Below are positions 8,314 to 17,521 of a DNA stretch of 64,000 nucleotides, one piece after another. The notes under the pieces are model-generated. The model was not told where the DNA came from. It worked only from the letters and a program-made list of their open reading frames with translations, and did no database searches. The position numbers and the translations under genes were made by a program. Origin of the DNA: Candidatus Hydrogenedentota bacterium (lineage in GTDB: Bacteria; Hydrogenedentota; Hydrogenedentia; Hydrogenedentales; SLHB01); the NCBI GenBank assembly GCA_013359265.1, contig JABWCD010000023.1, forward strand, positions 62,001 through 126,000. The letters run 5' to 3'. Within the stretch, counting starts at the first letter, position 1, and each line of letters opens with the position of its first letter.

Positions 8314-10977
8314 GTGAGCGCCGGGCACGACGAGGTAACGGAACAATCAGTGGAGACGGGTTCGCCGCCGGAGGAATCCGTGCGCGACACCAATGCGTCG
8401 CAAGTTGAGTGCGAGCCGCCCGTACCCGCCCGAACGGCGTCGGCGGATGAGGAGCTGACGGGCCAGGCGGACCTCGACGATCAGCTTGCCAAACCCGTAT
8501 TTGACGGGAGTACGGGAATCGAGGCGGCGCAGGTTTGGATTGGCGCGTTTTTGATAGTAGTCGTTGCGCTGATCGTGTACTCGAATTCGATTGGCATTCC
8601 GCTGCCCTATCCCGATCGCACTGCGATCACCGGCAATCCGGGAGCACACTCGATCGCGATGGCGCCGATGGGCGCGAAGTCCACGGGCATTCCGCTCTTG
8701 CCGATGGTCACGATTGCGCTGAACGGGCAGGTCGCGCCGGATTCGCTTGGGCTGTATCACGCGCTGAACATTGTGCTGCACGCGTTGAACGGAATACTGG
8801 TCTATCTTCTCGCGCGGCGCTTGCTGGGGTTGAACAAGAAGCGCGCACCCGATCAGGCGGGGTTCGAACTCAGCGAGCCCGTGGCGATGCTGGGCGGGTT
8901 GCTGATGGCGCTGCACCCGTTGGCGACAGAGAGCGTGAACCTGGTGATTGGCCGCCCGGCGCTGATGTGCACGACGTTCTCGCTGCTGGCGATTGTGTTG
9001 GTGTTGCGCGCGGCGGACCGCGAAGAGGGATGGGCGGTGGGCACGCTCATTGGCGCGGGCGCGAGCTTTGGGCTTGCGTGGGCGTGCGACATCTCGGCGC
9101 TGTTTGTGCCGGCGTTTGTGTTGATGGCGGATTGGATTGCGAACGGCGCGGGCGTGAAGAGGCGTGTTCCCGTTCACGCCGCGTTTTGGGCAATAGGGAT
9201 TGCGTTCGGCGCGTGGTGGATGACGGTGTCGAACCTCGAGAAGAATCCGTACGAGGTGTTCGATCCCGAGCTAATGGTGCCGCCGCCGGTGAAGTCGGCG
9301 GCGTACTCGCTGGGCATGGCGATGGGAATCAACCCGATCGATCTCGCGATCGAACACGATCTTCCGCCGGCGAGCGGTTATCTCGATCCCGAGATGTCCG
9401 GCACGAACCCGTTCCTGACGTTTTCGACGGCGGTAGGACTTGGTCTTGTTGCGCTGATTCTGGTGGCGACGCGATCCGCCGCGGGCCTGGGGTTGATTTG
9501 GTTTCTCGTGGCGCTGGTACCGGCGGCGTATTTCGTTCCGCCGTACACGCGGTTCAGCGAGCGCGCGCTGTATTTCAGTTTGTGCGGCGTCGCGCTGTTG
9601 GCGCCGTGGGTGGTGTCGAAGGCGATCACGAAGAAGAAGTTGAAGCTTGCGGCGGGGCTTGCGTCGGCCGCGGTCTTGTTGTTGGCGGCGGCGGGCACGT
9701 TCACGCGCAATGGGGTATGGCAAAACGAAGTCGAGTTGTGGGAAGACGCGGCGTTGAAATCGCCGTACACGCCGGAACCGCTGATTCGACTCGGCACGAT
9801 GCGGTACGAATCGGGTCAGCGCGCGCTGATAGAAGCCGAAACGCTTGCGCGGGAGAACCAGCGTCCGGCGGCGCTTACGAAACGCGAAGAGGCGCAGCGC
9901 GACTTCGGCGCGGCGATGAACCTGCTCGAGCAGGCGCTGGAAAAGAAACCGGACGACGCGGCGTTGCGCGGTACGCTGGGGAGCATTTATCAGTTCATGA
10001 ACCAGCGCGACAAAGCGATCGCCGCGCTGACGGAGGCGTTGCGGCTGAGCCCGTCATCGCAGGAGATTGCCGCGGCGCTCGGTTCCTTGTATGCGACAAA
10101 CCCGGCCGATCCCACCAATACGGAGGGGCGTCTGCGCGCGAACGATTATTACCAGCGCGCGGCGCGGTTGGGGCCGCTGCCGCCGAACATTGCGGCGGGT
10201 TATGCGGACCTGCTTGTGCGGATGGGCAATCCGGTCGGCGCGGCGCAGGTGGTTGCGCCGCTCGCGGCCCCGGGGAACGCGCAGTCGCCGGGAGCGGCGA
10301 TGCTCGAGCAATTGAAGCCGCTGATCGAAAAGGTGCGCGACGCGGAAGTGAAGGCGCAGGAAGCCGAAAGGGCGAATCCCGGCAGCGGCGAGGCCATCAA
10401 ACTGCGGATTGAGGCGTCGCTTGCGAACGGTCAACTGTTGCCGGCGTTCTACCAACTCGAGCGGTATCTTCAGTTGCATCCGGACGACGCGGACGCGTGG
10501 CTGATGCTGGGCACGACGCGCGCGCAAACGGGCGGGCCGGACGCATTCATTAAGGAGTACGGTGTCGCGCCGTTGGCGAAGGAAGGGGCCGCGCCGATTT
10601 GGATGCAGCTCGTGCGGCGGTGCGCGGAACTGGGGCGTTGGACGGCGGCGCGCGCGTACATCGAGCATGCGGCGACGCAGTCCGCGGACTATGCGAAGCC
10701 GTTGGTTCGCCTTGGTGCGCTTGCGATCGAGCTCGAGCAGCCGGCGATCGCGTCGGCAATTCTCGCCGATGCGGCGAAGGCGGATGCGGCCGATCCCGAG
10801 CCGTGGCTGCTCCAAAGCGACATCGCGATTGCGAGTGAGAACCTGCCGCAGGCGCGGCGGTACCTTGATGAAGCGGAGCGTCTCGGCGCCGATCCGGCGC
10901 GGGTTGCGCCGCGCCGCGAGAAGGCCGGGGCGACGCCGGAAGAAGAAAAGCAGAAATCGCGCACCATCCTTCAGTAG
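8314..10977 (+). CDS. TMTC-like multi-pass membrane protein with C-terminal TPR repeats
   Basis: 887 residues. The polar N-terminal 70 residues are followed by about ten hydrophobic segments (roughly residues 75-455) and then a soluble TPR solenoid to the end, with TPR-like blocks such as AALRGTLGSIYQFMNQRDKA and AIAALTEALRLSPSSQEIAA. The first luminal loop and the motif HPLATESVNLVIGRPALM match the DUF1736/TMTC-type and related GT-C fold proteins, which in eukaryotes transfer mannose to protein hydroxyls; bacterial relatives are mostly uncharacterised. The ORF could begin at GTG 8305, but GTG 8314 sits eight bases after AAGGAAG and is preferred. The C-terminus is Lys/Glu-rich. Inferred role: glycan transfer or scaffolding at the membrane. 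Followed after 33 bases by the MgtC gene. Confidence 0.75.
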   Translation: MSAGHDEVTEQSVETGSPPEESVRDTNASQVECEPPVPARTASADEELTGQADLDDQLAKPVFDGSTGIEAAQVWIGAFLIVVVALIVYSNSIGIPLPYPDRTAITGNPGAHSIAMAPMGAKSTGIPLLPMVTIALNGQVAPDSLGLYHALNIVLHALNGILVYLLARRLLGLNKKRAPDQAGFELSEPVAMLGGLLMALHPLATESVNLVIGRPALMCTTFSLLAIVLVLRAADREEGWAVGTLIGAGASFGLAWACDISALFVPAFVLMADWIANGAGVKRRVPVHAAFWAIGIAFGAWWMTVSNLEKNPYEVFDPELMVPPPVKSAAYSLGMAMGINPIDLAIEHDLPPASGYLDPEMSGTNPFLTFSTAVGLGLVALILVATRSAAGLGLIWFLVALVPAAYFVPPYTRFSERALYFSLCGVALLAPWVVSKAITKKKLKLAAGLASAAVLLLAAAGTFTRNGVWQNEVELWEDAALKSPYTPEPLIRLGTMRYESGQRALIEAETLARENQRPAALTKREEAQRDFGAAMNLLEQALEKKPDDAALRGTLGSIYQFMNQRDKAIAALTEALRLSPSSQEIAAALGSLYATNPADPTNTEGRLRANDYYQRAARLGPLPPNIAAGYADLLVRMGNPVGAAQVVAPLAAPGNAQSPGAAMLEQLKPLIEKVRDAEVKAQEAERANPGSGEAIKLRIEASLANGQLLPAFYQLERYLQLHPDDADAWLMLGTTRAQTGGPDAFIKEYGVAPLAKEGAAPIWMQLVRRCAELGRWTAARAYIEHAATQSADYAKPLVRLGALAIELEQPAIASAILADAAKADAADPEPWLLQSDIAIASENLPQARRYLDEAERLGADPARVAPRREKAGATPEEEKQKSRTILQ

Positions 10978-11010
10978 CGCCGCGAAGGAAATCGAGGGGG
11001 GAGTGCAGCC

Positions 11011-11697
11011 ATGTCGATACCTCCCGAAGTCATGGATGCCGTGTACAAGCTTGTGTTGGCGACGGCGCTTGGGGGCCTGCTTGGCCTCGAGCGGGAGCGC
11101 AAACACCGTGCCGCGGGTCTGCGTACGCACATTGTCGTTTGCCTTGCCGCGACGCTTGTCATGATTATCTCGAACCGCCTGGCCGATGAATGGTCGAATG
11201 CGTATTCGGGAGAGCCATTGGATCGCGGACGTATTGTCGCGGGTATTTTGCAGGGGATTGGATTCATCGGCGCGGGCGCGATCATCAATGTCGGAAACAT
11301 TCATCGCGGGCTGACGACGGCGGCGATGATCTGGTTTGCGGCGGTGCTCGGCGTTGCGGTGGGGCTTGGGTATTTCCTGCTTGCCGCGTGTTCGACGGTG
11401 GCAGCGCTTGCGGCGGTGCTGTTGTTCGAACCGTTGAGCGAATGGGTGTCCGCGACGTCGGAGTTTTCATTGCGCGTGCGTTTGCCAGGCGGACCGATTC
11501 GCGTGCGGGACGTCGAGCAGTGCATCGAAAAGCATGGGTACCACATCAACAACACGCGGCTCACCGTGCGCGAGCACGCAGAAGCGGTCGAGATGCAGTT
11601 TGTAATTGGTGCGCCCCGAAAGCGATCGGTCGAGGACCTCATCGATCTGCTGAACACGACGTATCCGGACATCCAAGAACTTTCGGTTGAACGATGA
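11011..11697 (+). CDS. MgtC/SapB family membrane protein with C-terminal ACT-like domain
   Basis: 228 residues. The N-terminal 140 residues carry the MgtC signature: GGLLGLERERKHRAAGLRTH, then GRIVAGILQGIGFIGAGAII, then HRGLTTAAMIWFAAVLGVAV, with about four to five membrane helices. The C-terminal 85 residues look like the ACT-type domain of long MgtC relatives. The family is linked to survival in low magnesium and to modulation of the ATP synthase in some pathogens; in environmental bacteria its role is open. GGGGGGAG eleven bases before the ATG is the ribosome-binding site. Its last bases overlap the next gene by ATGA (11694-11697), so the two are translationally coupled. Confidence 0.9.
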   Translation: MSIPPEVMDAVYKLVLATALGGLLGLERERKHRAAGLRTHIVVCLAATLVMIISNRLADEWSNAYSGEPLDRGRIVAGILQGIGFIGAGAIINVGNIHRGLTTAAMIWFAAVLGVAVGLGYFLLAACSTVAALAAVLLFEPLSEWVSATSEFSLRVRLPGGPIRVRDVEQCIEKHGYHINNTRLTVREHAEAVEMQFVIGAPRKRSVEDLIDLLNTTYPDIQELSVER

Positions 11698-12851
11698 GAC
11701 CTTGCGCTATAGCCGCGATCGGGTTGTTCATCGCGAATGTTTCGTCGTTGGCGGAAGCGGGGTCGTACCTCCTGCGCGTGGCGGCGGCGGTCGAGCAGGT
11801 GGGCAGCGAGAGCGCGCCGGTGAATTCGGCGATGCAGGCGTCCGCGCACGAAGCGGCGAATCGGCTTATCGCGGGAGGGAAGTTGTGGGCGGCGGGGAAT
11901 GCCGCGTTCGTGAGCGAATTGTCCGGGCGTGCGGGCGGACTGATGATGATTCAGGCGCTTGGAGAGAACGTGCCGGGCGCGGGCGACGTGGTGATGTATT
12001 GTCCGGCGGACGCGCCACCGATTGCCGAAGGGACGTTGATATCGGGCGCACAGATCGTCGCGTTCGGCGACGGACCGACGGATGGCGTGGCGAGTGTTTT
12101 CTCCGGCCATGCGGAGCAGCATGGAATATCGCCGACGCTGGCGTCGATCATTCCCGCGTGGGTTTACACCGGATATTTGATCGAGGCGTGCGCGCAGCAG
12201 GGCAAGATGCCGGTGACATTCGAGACGATTGGGTTGCCGGGAGGTTATCCGCGCATTCAGCAGTATCAAGCCAAGGGTGTGTACTGGATCGACTATAACG
12301 CGGACCATTGGCACGTAAAAGGACCGCTGAGTCTCGGGGGCAAGTACGCGCACGACGTTGCGCGCATATTGCGGCGCGTCGAGAAGGAAGAACGCGAGAA
12401 ATTGAATCGCGCGGGAGAATGGGCGGCGCGCGCGTTGGCGGACAATAAGACTGTGTACCTGTATTGCATGGGGCATTTTGTTCCGGACGAGGTGGCGAAG
12501 AGCGAGATTGCGTCGAAGTTCAAGGCGGCGACGTGGAACTCGGGATTCACCGTGATCGCGCCGCCGGATGACGCGTATGCGATGGGCGATGTCGCGATAC
12601 ACATTGGGTATCAGCACCCGCCGAACGGGTTATACGAGCGGGCGCGTCCGAGCGGCGCGAAGATCGTGTACGTTGACTTGCTCGAGCACCGCGATTGGAT
12701 ACACGATCCGCACGTGATTTGGGTTGATCCGATGTGGCCTTGGGACGATGCGGTGGTGACGTTGCCGAACTACGACATTCCGATGCTGCCGCCGTCGGGG
12801 ATTGTGAACAGCGCGATTGCGTGGGAGATTTTTCGGTTGGCGACGGAATAA
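11694..12851 (+). CDS. SIS-like sugar isomerase-type protein, possibly exported
   Basis: 385 residues. A hydrophobic N-terminus (AIAAIGLFIANVSSLAEA) could be a weak signal peptide or part of the first helix. The next section (AANRLIAGGKLWAAGNAAFV) has the layout of SIS domains, which bind phosphosugars in isomerases and regulators such as GmhA. A second half repeats this pattern less clearly (VYLYCMGHFVPDEV). Histidine-rich segments such as DYNADHWHVKG are conserved-looking. No close family recognised, so the SIS assignment is a guess from layout. It overlaps the mgtC gene by four bases. Substrate unknown. Confidence 0.5.
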   Translation: MRPCAIAAIGLFIANVSSLAEAGSYLLRVAAAVEQVGSESAPVNSAMQASAHEAANRLIAGGKLWAAGNAAFVSELSGRAGGLMMIQALGENVPGAGDVVMYCPADAPPIAEGTLISGAQIVAFGDGPTDGVASVFSGHAEQHGISPTLASIIPAWVYTGYLIEACAQQGKMPVTFETIGLPGGYPRIQQYQAKGVYWIDYNADHWHVKGPLSLGGKYAHDVARILRRVEKEEREKLNRAGEWAARALADNKTVYLYCMGHFVPDEVAKSEIASKFKAATWNSGFTVIAPPDDAYAMGDVAIHIGYQHPPNGLYERARPSGAKIVYVDLLEHRDWIHDPHVIWVDPMWPWDDAVVTLPNYDIPMLPPSGIVNSAIAWEIFRLATE

Positions 12852-13008
12852 GTCGTCTCTCTTCGCGAGTGTCGCTTCCGCTGCGCTTGTGAACGTAATC
12901 AAACTCCTCCAAATCTCACTTTGAATCGTACTGACTCGACCGGCATCGAGCGCGATGTCAACGCAGGTCTCCACGGAATGCAGACGATTACGTAATTGTA
13001 GTCGATTG

Positions 13009-14076
13009 TTACATCCGCCCGGACTCGATGCTCGCGGCGGCTTTCTGCCCGAGGACCGCAACCATGAAGATCATGGACGCGAAGCGTTCGTCCGTCGTGA
13101 GGCCCTGCTTGTAGCGAAAGTAGATTTGCTGCACGATGACCGCCAGCTTCATCAGCGCAAGAATGTAGTAATAGAGAATGTTCGAGACGTCGCGCCCCGT
13201 GCGTTGTGCGTAGATTTCCGCGAGTTGCATGCGCGTAAGCGCGCCGGGCTCCGTCGTCATGAAGCACTGCACAACCTTCATCGCGTCGTCGTCGGGCTCA
13301 ATCCAATAGCCCAGCGCGGTGCCCAGGTCCGCGAGCGGATCGCCGATCGTCGCCATCTCCCAATCGAGCACACCCACGATCTTCGTGATGTCGCCCGGAT
13401 CGAGCACGATGTTGTCGAACTTGTAATCGTTGTGCACGAGCACTGTGCCGGTATCCGCCGGAATGCGTTCTTTCAGCCATGCAAAGACCTGATCAATTTC
13501 GGATATCTCGTCGGTCTGCGATCCCTTATAGCGTTCCGCCCACCCGTTCACTTGCCGCTCGACGTAGTGGCTGCCCTTATAGAGTTCTTCCAAGCCAATC
13601 TTCGTGTAATCGATTGCATGCAGGTCGGCGAGATTTTCGATCAGCGACCGGCAGCACCCGCGCACGACGTCCGGCGTCAGCGTAAGGTCCGCCGGCTTCT
13701 TCGCGCGAAAGATCGCGCCCTTTATGCGTTCCATCACGTAAAACTTCGCGCCGATGACCGACTCGTCCTCGCAATACAGGAGCGGGCGCGGCGCGGGCGA
13801 ATAGACCGGATGCAGGTGCGACAGCACCTTGTACTCACGACCCATGTCGTGAGCCGATTTCACCTTGCTGCCGAACGGCGGCCGCCGCAATACGAGTTCG
13901 CGGTCGCCAAGCCGCAACAGATACGTAAGGTTGGAATGACCGCTTGGAAACTGCTCGATCGACAGCGGACCGATTGCGCCATCGACGGCGTTGTGCAGAT
14001 ATGCTTCCAGCGCGGCGGCGTTTAGTTCTTCGCCGTTGCGAATCGCCGCGGTCGAGTCAATCGAGGCGGAACTCAT
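13009..14076 (-). CDS. APH-family phosphotransferase, ACAD10/11-type partner of acyl-CoA dehydrogenase
   Basis: 355 residues. Kinase-fold motifs of aminoglycoside phosphotransferase-like proteins are present: the nucleotide loop LRLGDRELVLRRPP, the catalytic loop VLVHNDYKFDNIVLD (HxDxxxxN) and the metal site VLDWEMATIGDPLADLG. This subfamily occurs next to, or fused with, acyl-CoA dehydrogenases in bacteria and in human ACAD10/ACAD11, where the kinase phosphorylates 4-hydroxy-acyl-CoAs so that the dehydrogenase domain can process them. The ATG at 14076 overlaps the stop of the dehydrogenase gene (ATGA), showing coupling. A role in catabolism of hydroxy fatty acids is inferred. Confidence 0.85.
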   Translation of the reverse strand: MSSASIDSTAAIRNGEELNAAALEAYLHNAVDGAIGPLSIEQFPSGHSNLTYLLRLGDRELVLRRPPFGSKVKSAHDMGREYKVLSHLHPVYSPAPRPLLYCEDESVIGAKFYVMERIKGAIFRAKKPADLTLTPDVVRGCCRSLIENLADLHAIDYTKIGLEELYKGSHYVERQVNGWAERYKGSQTDEISEIDQVFAWLKERIPADTGTVLVHNDYKFDNIVLDPGDITKIVGVLDWEMATIGDPLADLGTALGYWIEPDDDAMKVVQCFMTTEPGALTRMQLAEIYAQRTGRDVSNILYYYILALMKLAVIVQQIYFRYKQGLTTDERFASMIFMVAVLGQKAAASIESGRM

Positions 14077-15278
14077 TTTGTAATCGAGATTCCATAGCGC
14101 TTCAGGATGCGCTTCGCCACCGACTGCTTGTGCACTTCGTCCGGCCCGTCGTAGATGCGTGCGGGGCGTTCGTGCCGGTAGTAGTAGGAAAGCGGGGTAT
14201 CGTCGCAAACCCCCAGCCCGCCGAGCGCCTGCACTGCGCGGTCCACGACGCGCTGCAAAACGCCCGCGACAAAGAACTTGATGCACGACACCTCGTCGCG
14301 CGCTTCTTTCTGTCCGTGCTTCTCGATGGCCCATGCCGCGTGCAGCACCATCCACTTCGCCGCGTCGATCTCGGCGCGGCTCTCCGCGATCCACTGTTGC
14401 ACCATTTGCCGCGTACCCAGCGGCACGCCCGGCGCCACTTCGCGTTTCGCCGCGTACTGGCACATGATCTCGAAGCTGCGCTCGCAGATGCCGAGCCACC
14501 GCATGCAATGATGAATCCGGCCCGGGCCAAGCCGCTCCTGTGCGATGGCAAACCCCATGCCCTCGCCGCCCAGCAAGTTCGATTGCGGCACGCGGCAATC
14601 CTCGAAGCGCACTTCCGCGTGGCTCGCCCAGTCGTCGCCGGTGTCGCCCATCACGGAAATGTTCCGCACGAACTTGTAGCCGGGGTTGTCCAGCGGCACG
14701 ATGATCATGCTCGCGCGAAAATGCGGCTGCTGGTTCGGATCGGTCACCGCCATCACGATCGTGAAGTTCGCGCCGTCCGCGGACGACGTATACCACTTGT
14801 GACCGTTGATGACATAGTCGCCGCCATCCTTCACCGCGGTGGTGCTCATCCACACCGGGTTCGACCCCGCGTGTTCCGGTTCGGTCATCGCGAAACAACT
14901 GCGAATCTCGCCGCGCACCATCGGATGCAGATAGGTTTCTTTTTGCTCGTCGCTGCCAAACAACGCGAGGATTTCCATGTTCCCCGCGTCCGGCGCCTGG
15001 CAGTTGAACGCGTAATGCCCCAGCGAACAGCGCCCAAGTTCGACGCTAAGCAACCCGTGGTCAACAAGGCTCAGCCCCATGCCGCCGTGCTCCTTGTGCA
15101 TCTGCGGCGTCCACCACCCGCGCCGCTTCACCTCCGCGCGGACCACGTTAAGTTCCGGCAGCGACGCGCGAAAGCCCTTCTTCTTCACGGAGAGCTCCAG
15201 CGGAATCACTTTCGTGTCGATAAATTCGCGAACCTGCGGCAGCAGCTCTTCCATTTGCGGTGATAACGAAAAGTCCAT
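14073..15278 (-). CDS. Acyl-CoA dehydrogenase, ACAD10/11-like
   Basis: 401 residues, full length. Signatures: CFAMTEPEHAGSNP (FAD/substrate loop), GHKWYTSSADGANF, and the C-terminal block VQALGGLGVCDDTPLSYYYR followed by RIYDGPDEVHKQSVAK. In the last block the usual Glu-Gly-Thr region reads Asp-Gly-Pro-Asp, typical of the ACAD10/11-like branch. It oxidises acyl-CoA at alpha-beta carbons with FAD and passes electrons to ETF. The gene is second in a minus-strand operon: histidine phosphatase upstream (28-base gap) and APH-like kinase downstream (4-base overlap). GGGGGAG before the ATG is the ribosome-binding site. Confidence 0.92.
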   Translation of the reverse strand: MDFSLSPQMEELLPQVREFIDTKVIPLELSVKKKGFRASLPELNVVRAEVKRRGWWTPQMHKEHGGMGLSLVDHGLLSVELGRCSLGHYAFNCQAPDAGNMEILALFGSDEQKETYLHPMVRGEIRSCFAMTEPEHAGSNPVWMSTTAVKDGGDYVINGHKWYTSSADGANFTIVMAVTDPNQQPHFRASMIIVPLDNPGYKFVRNISVMGDTGDDWASHAEVRFEDCRVPQSNLLGGEGMGFAIAQERLGPGRIHHCMRWLGICERSFEIMCQYAAKREVAPGVPLGTRQMVQQWIAESRAEIDAAKWMVLHAAWAIEKHGQKEARDEVSCIKFFVAGVLQRVVDRAVQALGGLGVCDDTPLSYYYRHERPARIYDGPDEVHKQSVAKRILKRYGISITK

Positions 15279-15306
15279 AGCTCCCCCAGAATGAGATATT
15301 CGTTGC

Positions 15307-16026
15307 CTATCGGTATGTCCACAATTCCGGTTCGCGCAGGTGCGATACGTTATTGAACGAACTCAGCGTAAACCGTCCCTCGGTGAACATGAACTCCGTG
15401 AGTGACGCGTTGCGCACCTGCCAGACGAGTTCGAGCGTGGTCTCGAACGACGTGCCCAGCGCGAGGTGCATGGCAACCGCCGTCGGCCCGCCGGACGTGA
15501 ACGCAGCGACGCGCTGTCCGTTTGTGCCCCCCGACATAAGCCCGCCGAAACTGTCTTTCACCCGCCGGACAAACGCGTCGAACGTCTCGATCTCCGGGTC
15601 GTGGTAGTCCTTCGCCGCCCATTTCAGCATCATCTTCTCGAACGGCTTCTGGAACAGCCGCTCCTTCTCCTTTTTGTCCGTCGAAGCCATGAACCGCTGG
15701 ATGTGCTGAAGACTCTCCTCGTCCTCCGCGCAGAGCTGCGCGATGAACCGCTTCGCGAGCAGTTCGACCGGCATCTCCGCCAAGGCGTCGTCAATCTCGA
15801 TCTCCGGAAATGCGCCGCCCGCCCGCTCGTATTCCTCGCGCACCAATTCCGCCGAGCGCTTCTGCCGCAGCAACGGCCCCGACACCGCGCGATCGACGCG
15901 CACGCCGTGTTCCGCCCAGTATTTACCCAAACGCCGCGCCTGCTCTTCCCCAAGCGGAGACAACTTGTCGTAGTCCTCCTCGTGAAAAGAGGCCTGGCCG
16001 TGCCGAACTACAATGAGTGTGCCCAT
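15307..16026 (-). CDS. Histidine phosphatase family protein (phosphoglycerate mutase-like)
   Basis: About 239 residues from the ATG at 16026; the frame is open 13 codons further upstream, but this ATG puts MGTLIVVRHGQ at the usual position. LIVVRHGQASFHEEDYDKLS contains the RHG catalytic motif, LSPLGEEQARRLGKYW follows as in the family, and AAFTSGGPTAVAMHLAL holds a region where many relatives have the second catalytic His; here it reads TSGG rather than the common SHGG, which may alter activity. It is a soluble phosphatase of unknown substrate. As first gene of a unit with the dehydrogenase and kinase, it could remove phosphate from acyl or sugar intermediates. Confidence 0.8.
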   Translation of the reverse strand: MGTLIVVRHGQASFHEEDYDKLSPLGEEQARRLGKYWAEHGVRVDRAVSGPLLRQKRSAELVREEYERAGGAFPEIEIDDALAEMPVELLAKRFIAQLCAEDEESLQHIQRFMASTDKKEKERLFQKPFEKMMLKWAAKDYHDPEIETFDAFVRRVKDSFGGLMSGGTNGQRVAAFTSGGPTAVAMHLALGTSFETTLELVWQVRNASLTEFMFTEGRFTLSSFNNVSHLREPELWTYR

Positions 16027-16196
16027 GGGAGACGATGATTCCTGCGCTTCCCACCACCATAGCAAATAGTGGCCGGTCTACGCAGCCGCCGGCAATTAAA
16101 CGGGTAGGACGCCCTTCTGCTCATGTTCTGGCGGTTAGGCGGGCAAGCTGCCGGCATGGAATTGGTGTACTTGGCGAAATCTTTCCGTTTGGGGAA

Positions 16197-16226
16197 TTGA
16201 CGAACTTTTCCGCTGGTTGCTAAGAT
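16197..16226 (+). promoter_or_regulatory. Candidate sigma-70 promoter for hpf
   Basis: TTGACG (16197-16202), an 18-base spacer and TAAGAT (16221-16226), about 48 bases before the hpf start. Confidence 0.5.
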
Positions 16227-16273
16227 CACGGTCAGGAGTCTTCATTCTCACGCGGCATTGGAGGTACAACATC

Positions 16274-16822
16274 ATGCGCGTATCCATAGCAGCCCGTCAT
16301 CTCGATCTTACCGACGCCCTCCGGTCGCACGTCGAGTCGCGGCTCGACAAAGTGCGCCACCACTTCGACCGCGTTATCGACGTAGACGTCGTCCTCAGCG
16401 TCGAAAAGCACCGTCACACCGCCGATGTCACCGTGCACGCCAACGGCGTCCGCATGCACGGCAAGGAAACCACCTCGGACATGTACACGTCCGTGGACAC
16501 GGCGATCGGCAAGATTGACCGGCAGATTCTGAAGTTCAAAGACCGCAAGCACCGGTTCCAGCCCCGCGACGGAAAGGTCGCTGTGGTGACCCTCGAAGCC
16601 ATGGAAGTCCCCGTCGAGGAGCGCATCGAGCAAACCCCCGGCGAGCACAAGAGGGTCGTTCACGAGCCCATCCCGATGAAACCCATGAGCGTGGACGAAG
16701 CCGCCATGCAGCTCGAACTCTCCAAGGACACGTTTCTCGTGTTTCGCAACTCCCAAACCCAGGAAGTCAACGTCGTCTATGCGAAGAACGACGGTACGAT
16801 AGGGCATATCGATCCGGAGTAG
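16274..16822 (+). CDS. hpf: Ribosome hibernation-promoting factor, long form
   Basis: 182 residues. Residues 1-100 are the HPF/YfiA ribosome-binding domain (MRVSIAARHLDLTDALRSHV, KFKDRKHRFQPRDG), and residues 125-182 the dimerisation domain of the long form (MSVDEAAMQLELSKDTFLVF, ending NVVYAKNDGTIGHIDPE). It binds the decoding region of idle ribosomes and pairs them into inactive 100S particles in stationary phase. GGAGGT at 16260-16265 sets the ATG at 16274 rather than the upstream TTG of the open frame. Upstream is a candidate promoter; downstream, after 20 bases, comes the VapBC-like pair, then hprK. In many Gram-negatives hpf sits between rpoN and PTS genes, and this cluster keeps part of that arrangement. 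Confidence 0.93.
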   Translation: MRVSIAARHLDLTDALRSHVESRLDKVRHHFDRVIDVDVVLSVEKHRHTADVTVHANGVRMHGKETTSDMYTSVDTAIGKIDRQILKFKDRKHRFQPRDGKVAVVTLEAMEVPVEERIEQTPGEHKRVVHEPIPMKPMSVDEAAMQLELSKDTFLVFRNSQTQEVNVVYAKNDGTIGHIDPE

Positions 16823-16842
16823 AGAGACAAGGGAATCGGCGC

Positions 16843-17046
16843 ATGAGCACCATTATCGAGATTGAGCAAGCCATCGAACGACTGCCAACGCCGCAAGTCG
16901 AAGAACTTGCTGCGTGGCTCGATGCCCACCGTGCCTCGCGCGAATCGTCTGCAAATGCCGACCTGTGGCTCGAGCAGGCGCGCGGTGCCGCCCGTCCGGG
17001 TGTAACCACGGCTGATGTAATGGCCGTCACGCGTGGCGAGGAATGA
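16843..17046 (+). CDS. VapB-like antitoxin
   Basis: 67 residues. Amphipathic helices in IIEIEQAIERLPTPQVEELA followed by an acidic and polar region, typical of short antitoxins of type II pairs; the exact antitoxin family is not clear and no ribbon-helix-helix or AbrB fold is evident. Its stop overlaps the next ATG (ATGA, 17043-17046), the hallmark of an antitoxin-toxin pair. It should neutralise the PIN-domain toxin and may repress the pair's own promoter. It lies 20 bases after hpf in the same direction. Confidence 0.7.
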   Translation: MSTIIEIEQAIERLPTPQVEELAAWLDAHRASRESSANADLWLEQARGAARPGVTTADVMAVTRGEE

Positions 17047-17447
17047 GCGGAATACTATTCGACACCAACGTATTGCTCGACATCGCAACCCTTGATACTA
17101 CATGGTCGGCCTGGTCTGAGGGGCAGTTGCGCAGATTTGTCGCGCAAGGTGCGATCGCGATTAACCCAATCGTCTATGCCGAACTTGCACCAGCCTTCAC
17201 GACCCAGTCCGACCTAGATCGCTGGCTTGACCCGGCAATCTTCCGTCGGCTTCCGTTGCCGTATGCGGCGGGCTGGCTCGCGGCGCAAGCGTTCGTTAAG
17301 TATCCGCGCACGGGAGGATCGAAAGTCTCTCCGCTGCCGGACTTCTATGTGGGCGCACATGCCGAGCTTGAAGGGCTGACACTGGTAACGCGTGACCCCA
17401 CTCGCTACCGGACATACTTTCCGAATGTTCCACTCGTTACGCCGTAG
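17043..17447 (+). CDS. PIN-domain toxin, VapC-like
   Basis: 134 residues. PIN acidic residues are visible: Asp in ILFDTNVLLDIA near the N-terminus, Glu in INPIVYAELAPAF, and Asp in SPLPDFYVGAHAE, followed by LTLVTRDPTRYRTYFPNV, the usual last strand. VapC enzymes are Mg-dependent ribonucleases that cleave tRNA or rRNA. Translationally coupled to the small upstream antitoxin gene. Their place between a ribosome-hibernation factor and hprK is unusual and may be a simple insertion, or may link toxin control to starvation. Confidence 0.85.
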   Translation: MSGILFDTNVLLDIATLDTTWSAWSEGQLRRFVAQGAIAINPIVYAELAPAFTTQSDLDRWLDPAIFRRLPLPYAAGWLAAQAFVKYPRTGGSKVSPLPDFYVGAHAELEGLTLVTRDPTRYRTYFPNVPLVTP

Positions 17448-17521
17448 CGCCAGCGTTCGATCCGACGGTTTAGATCGATTACGATTACGAAACAAATCCG
17501 AACCAACCTCGACCTAGATAC

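Noticed and set aside
12955-14025. Long plus-strand ORF antisense to the APH-like kinase
   Set aside because: It is a mirror of a well-supported minus-strand gene in GC-rich DNA; composition is Arg/Leu/Ala-rich and no domain is seen.
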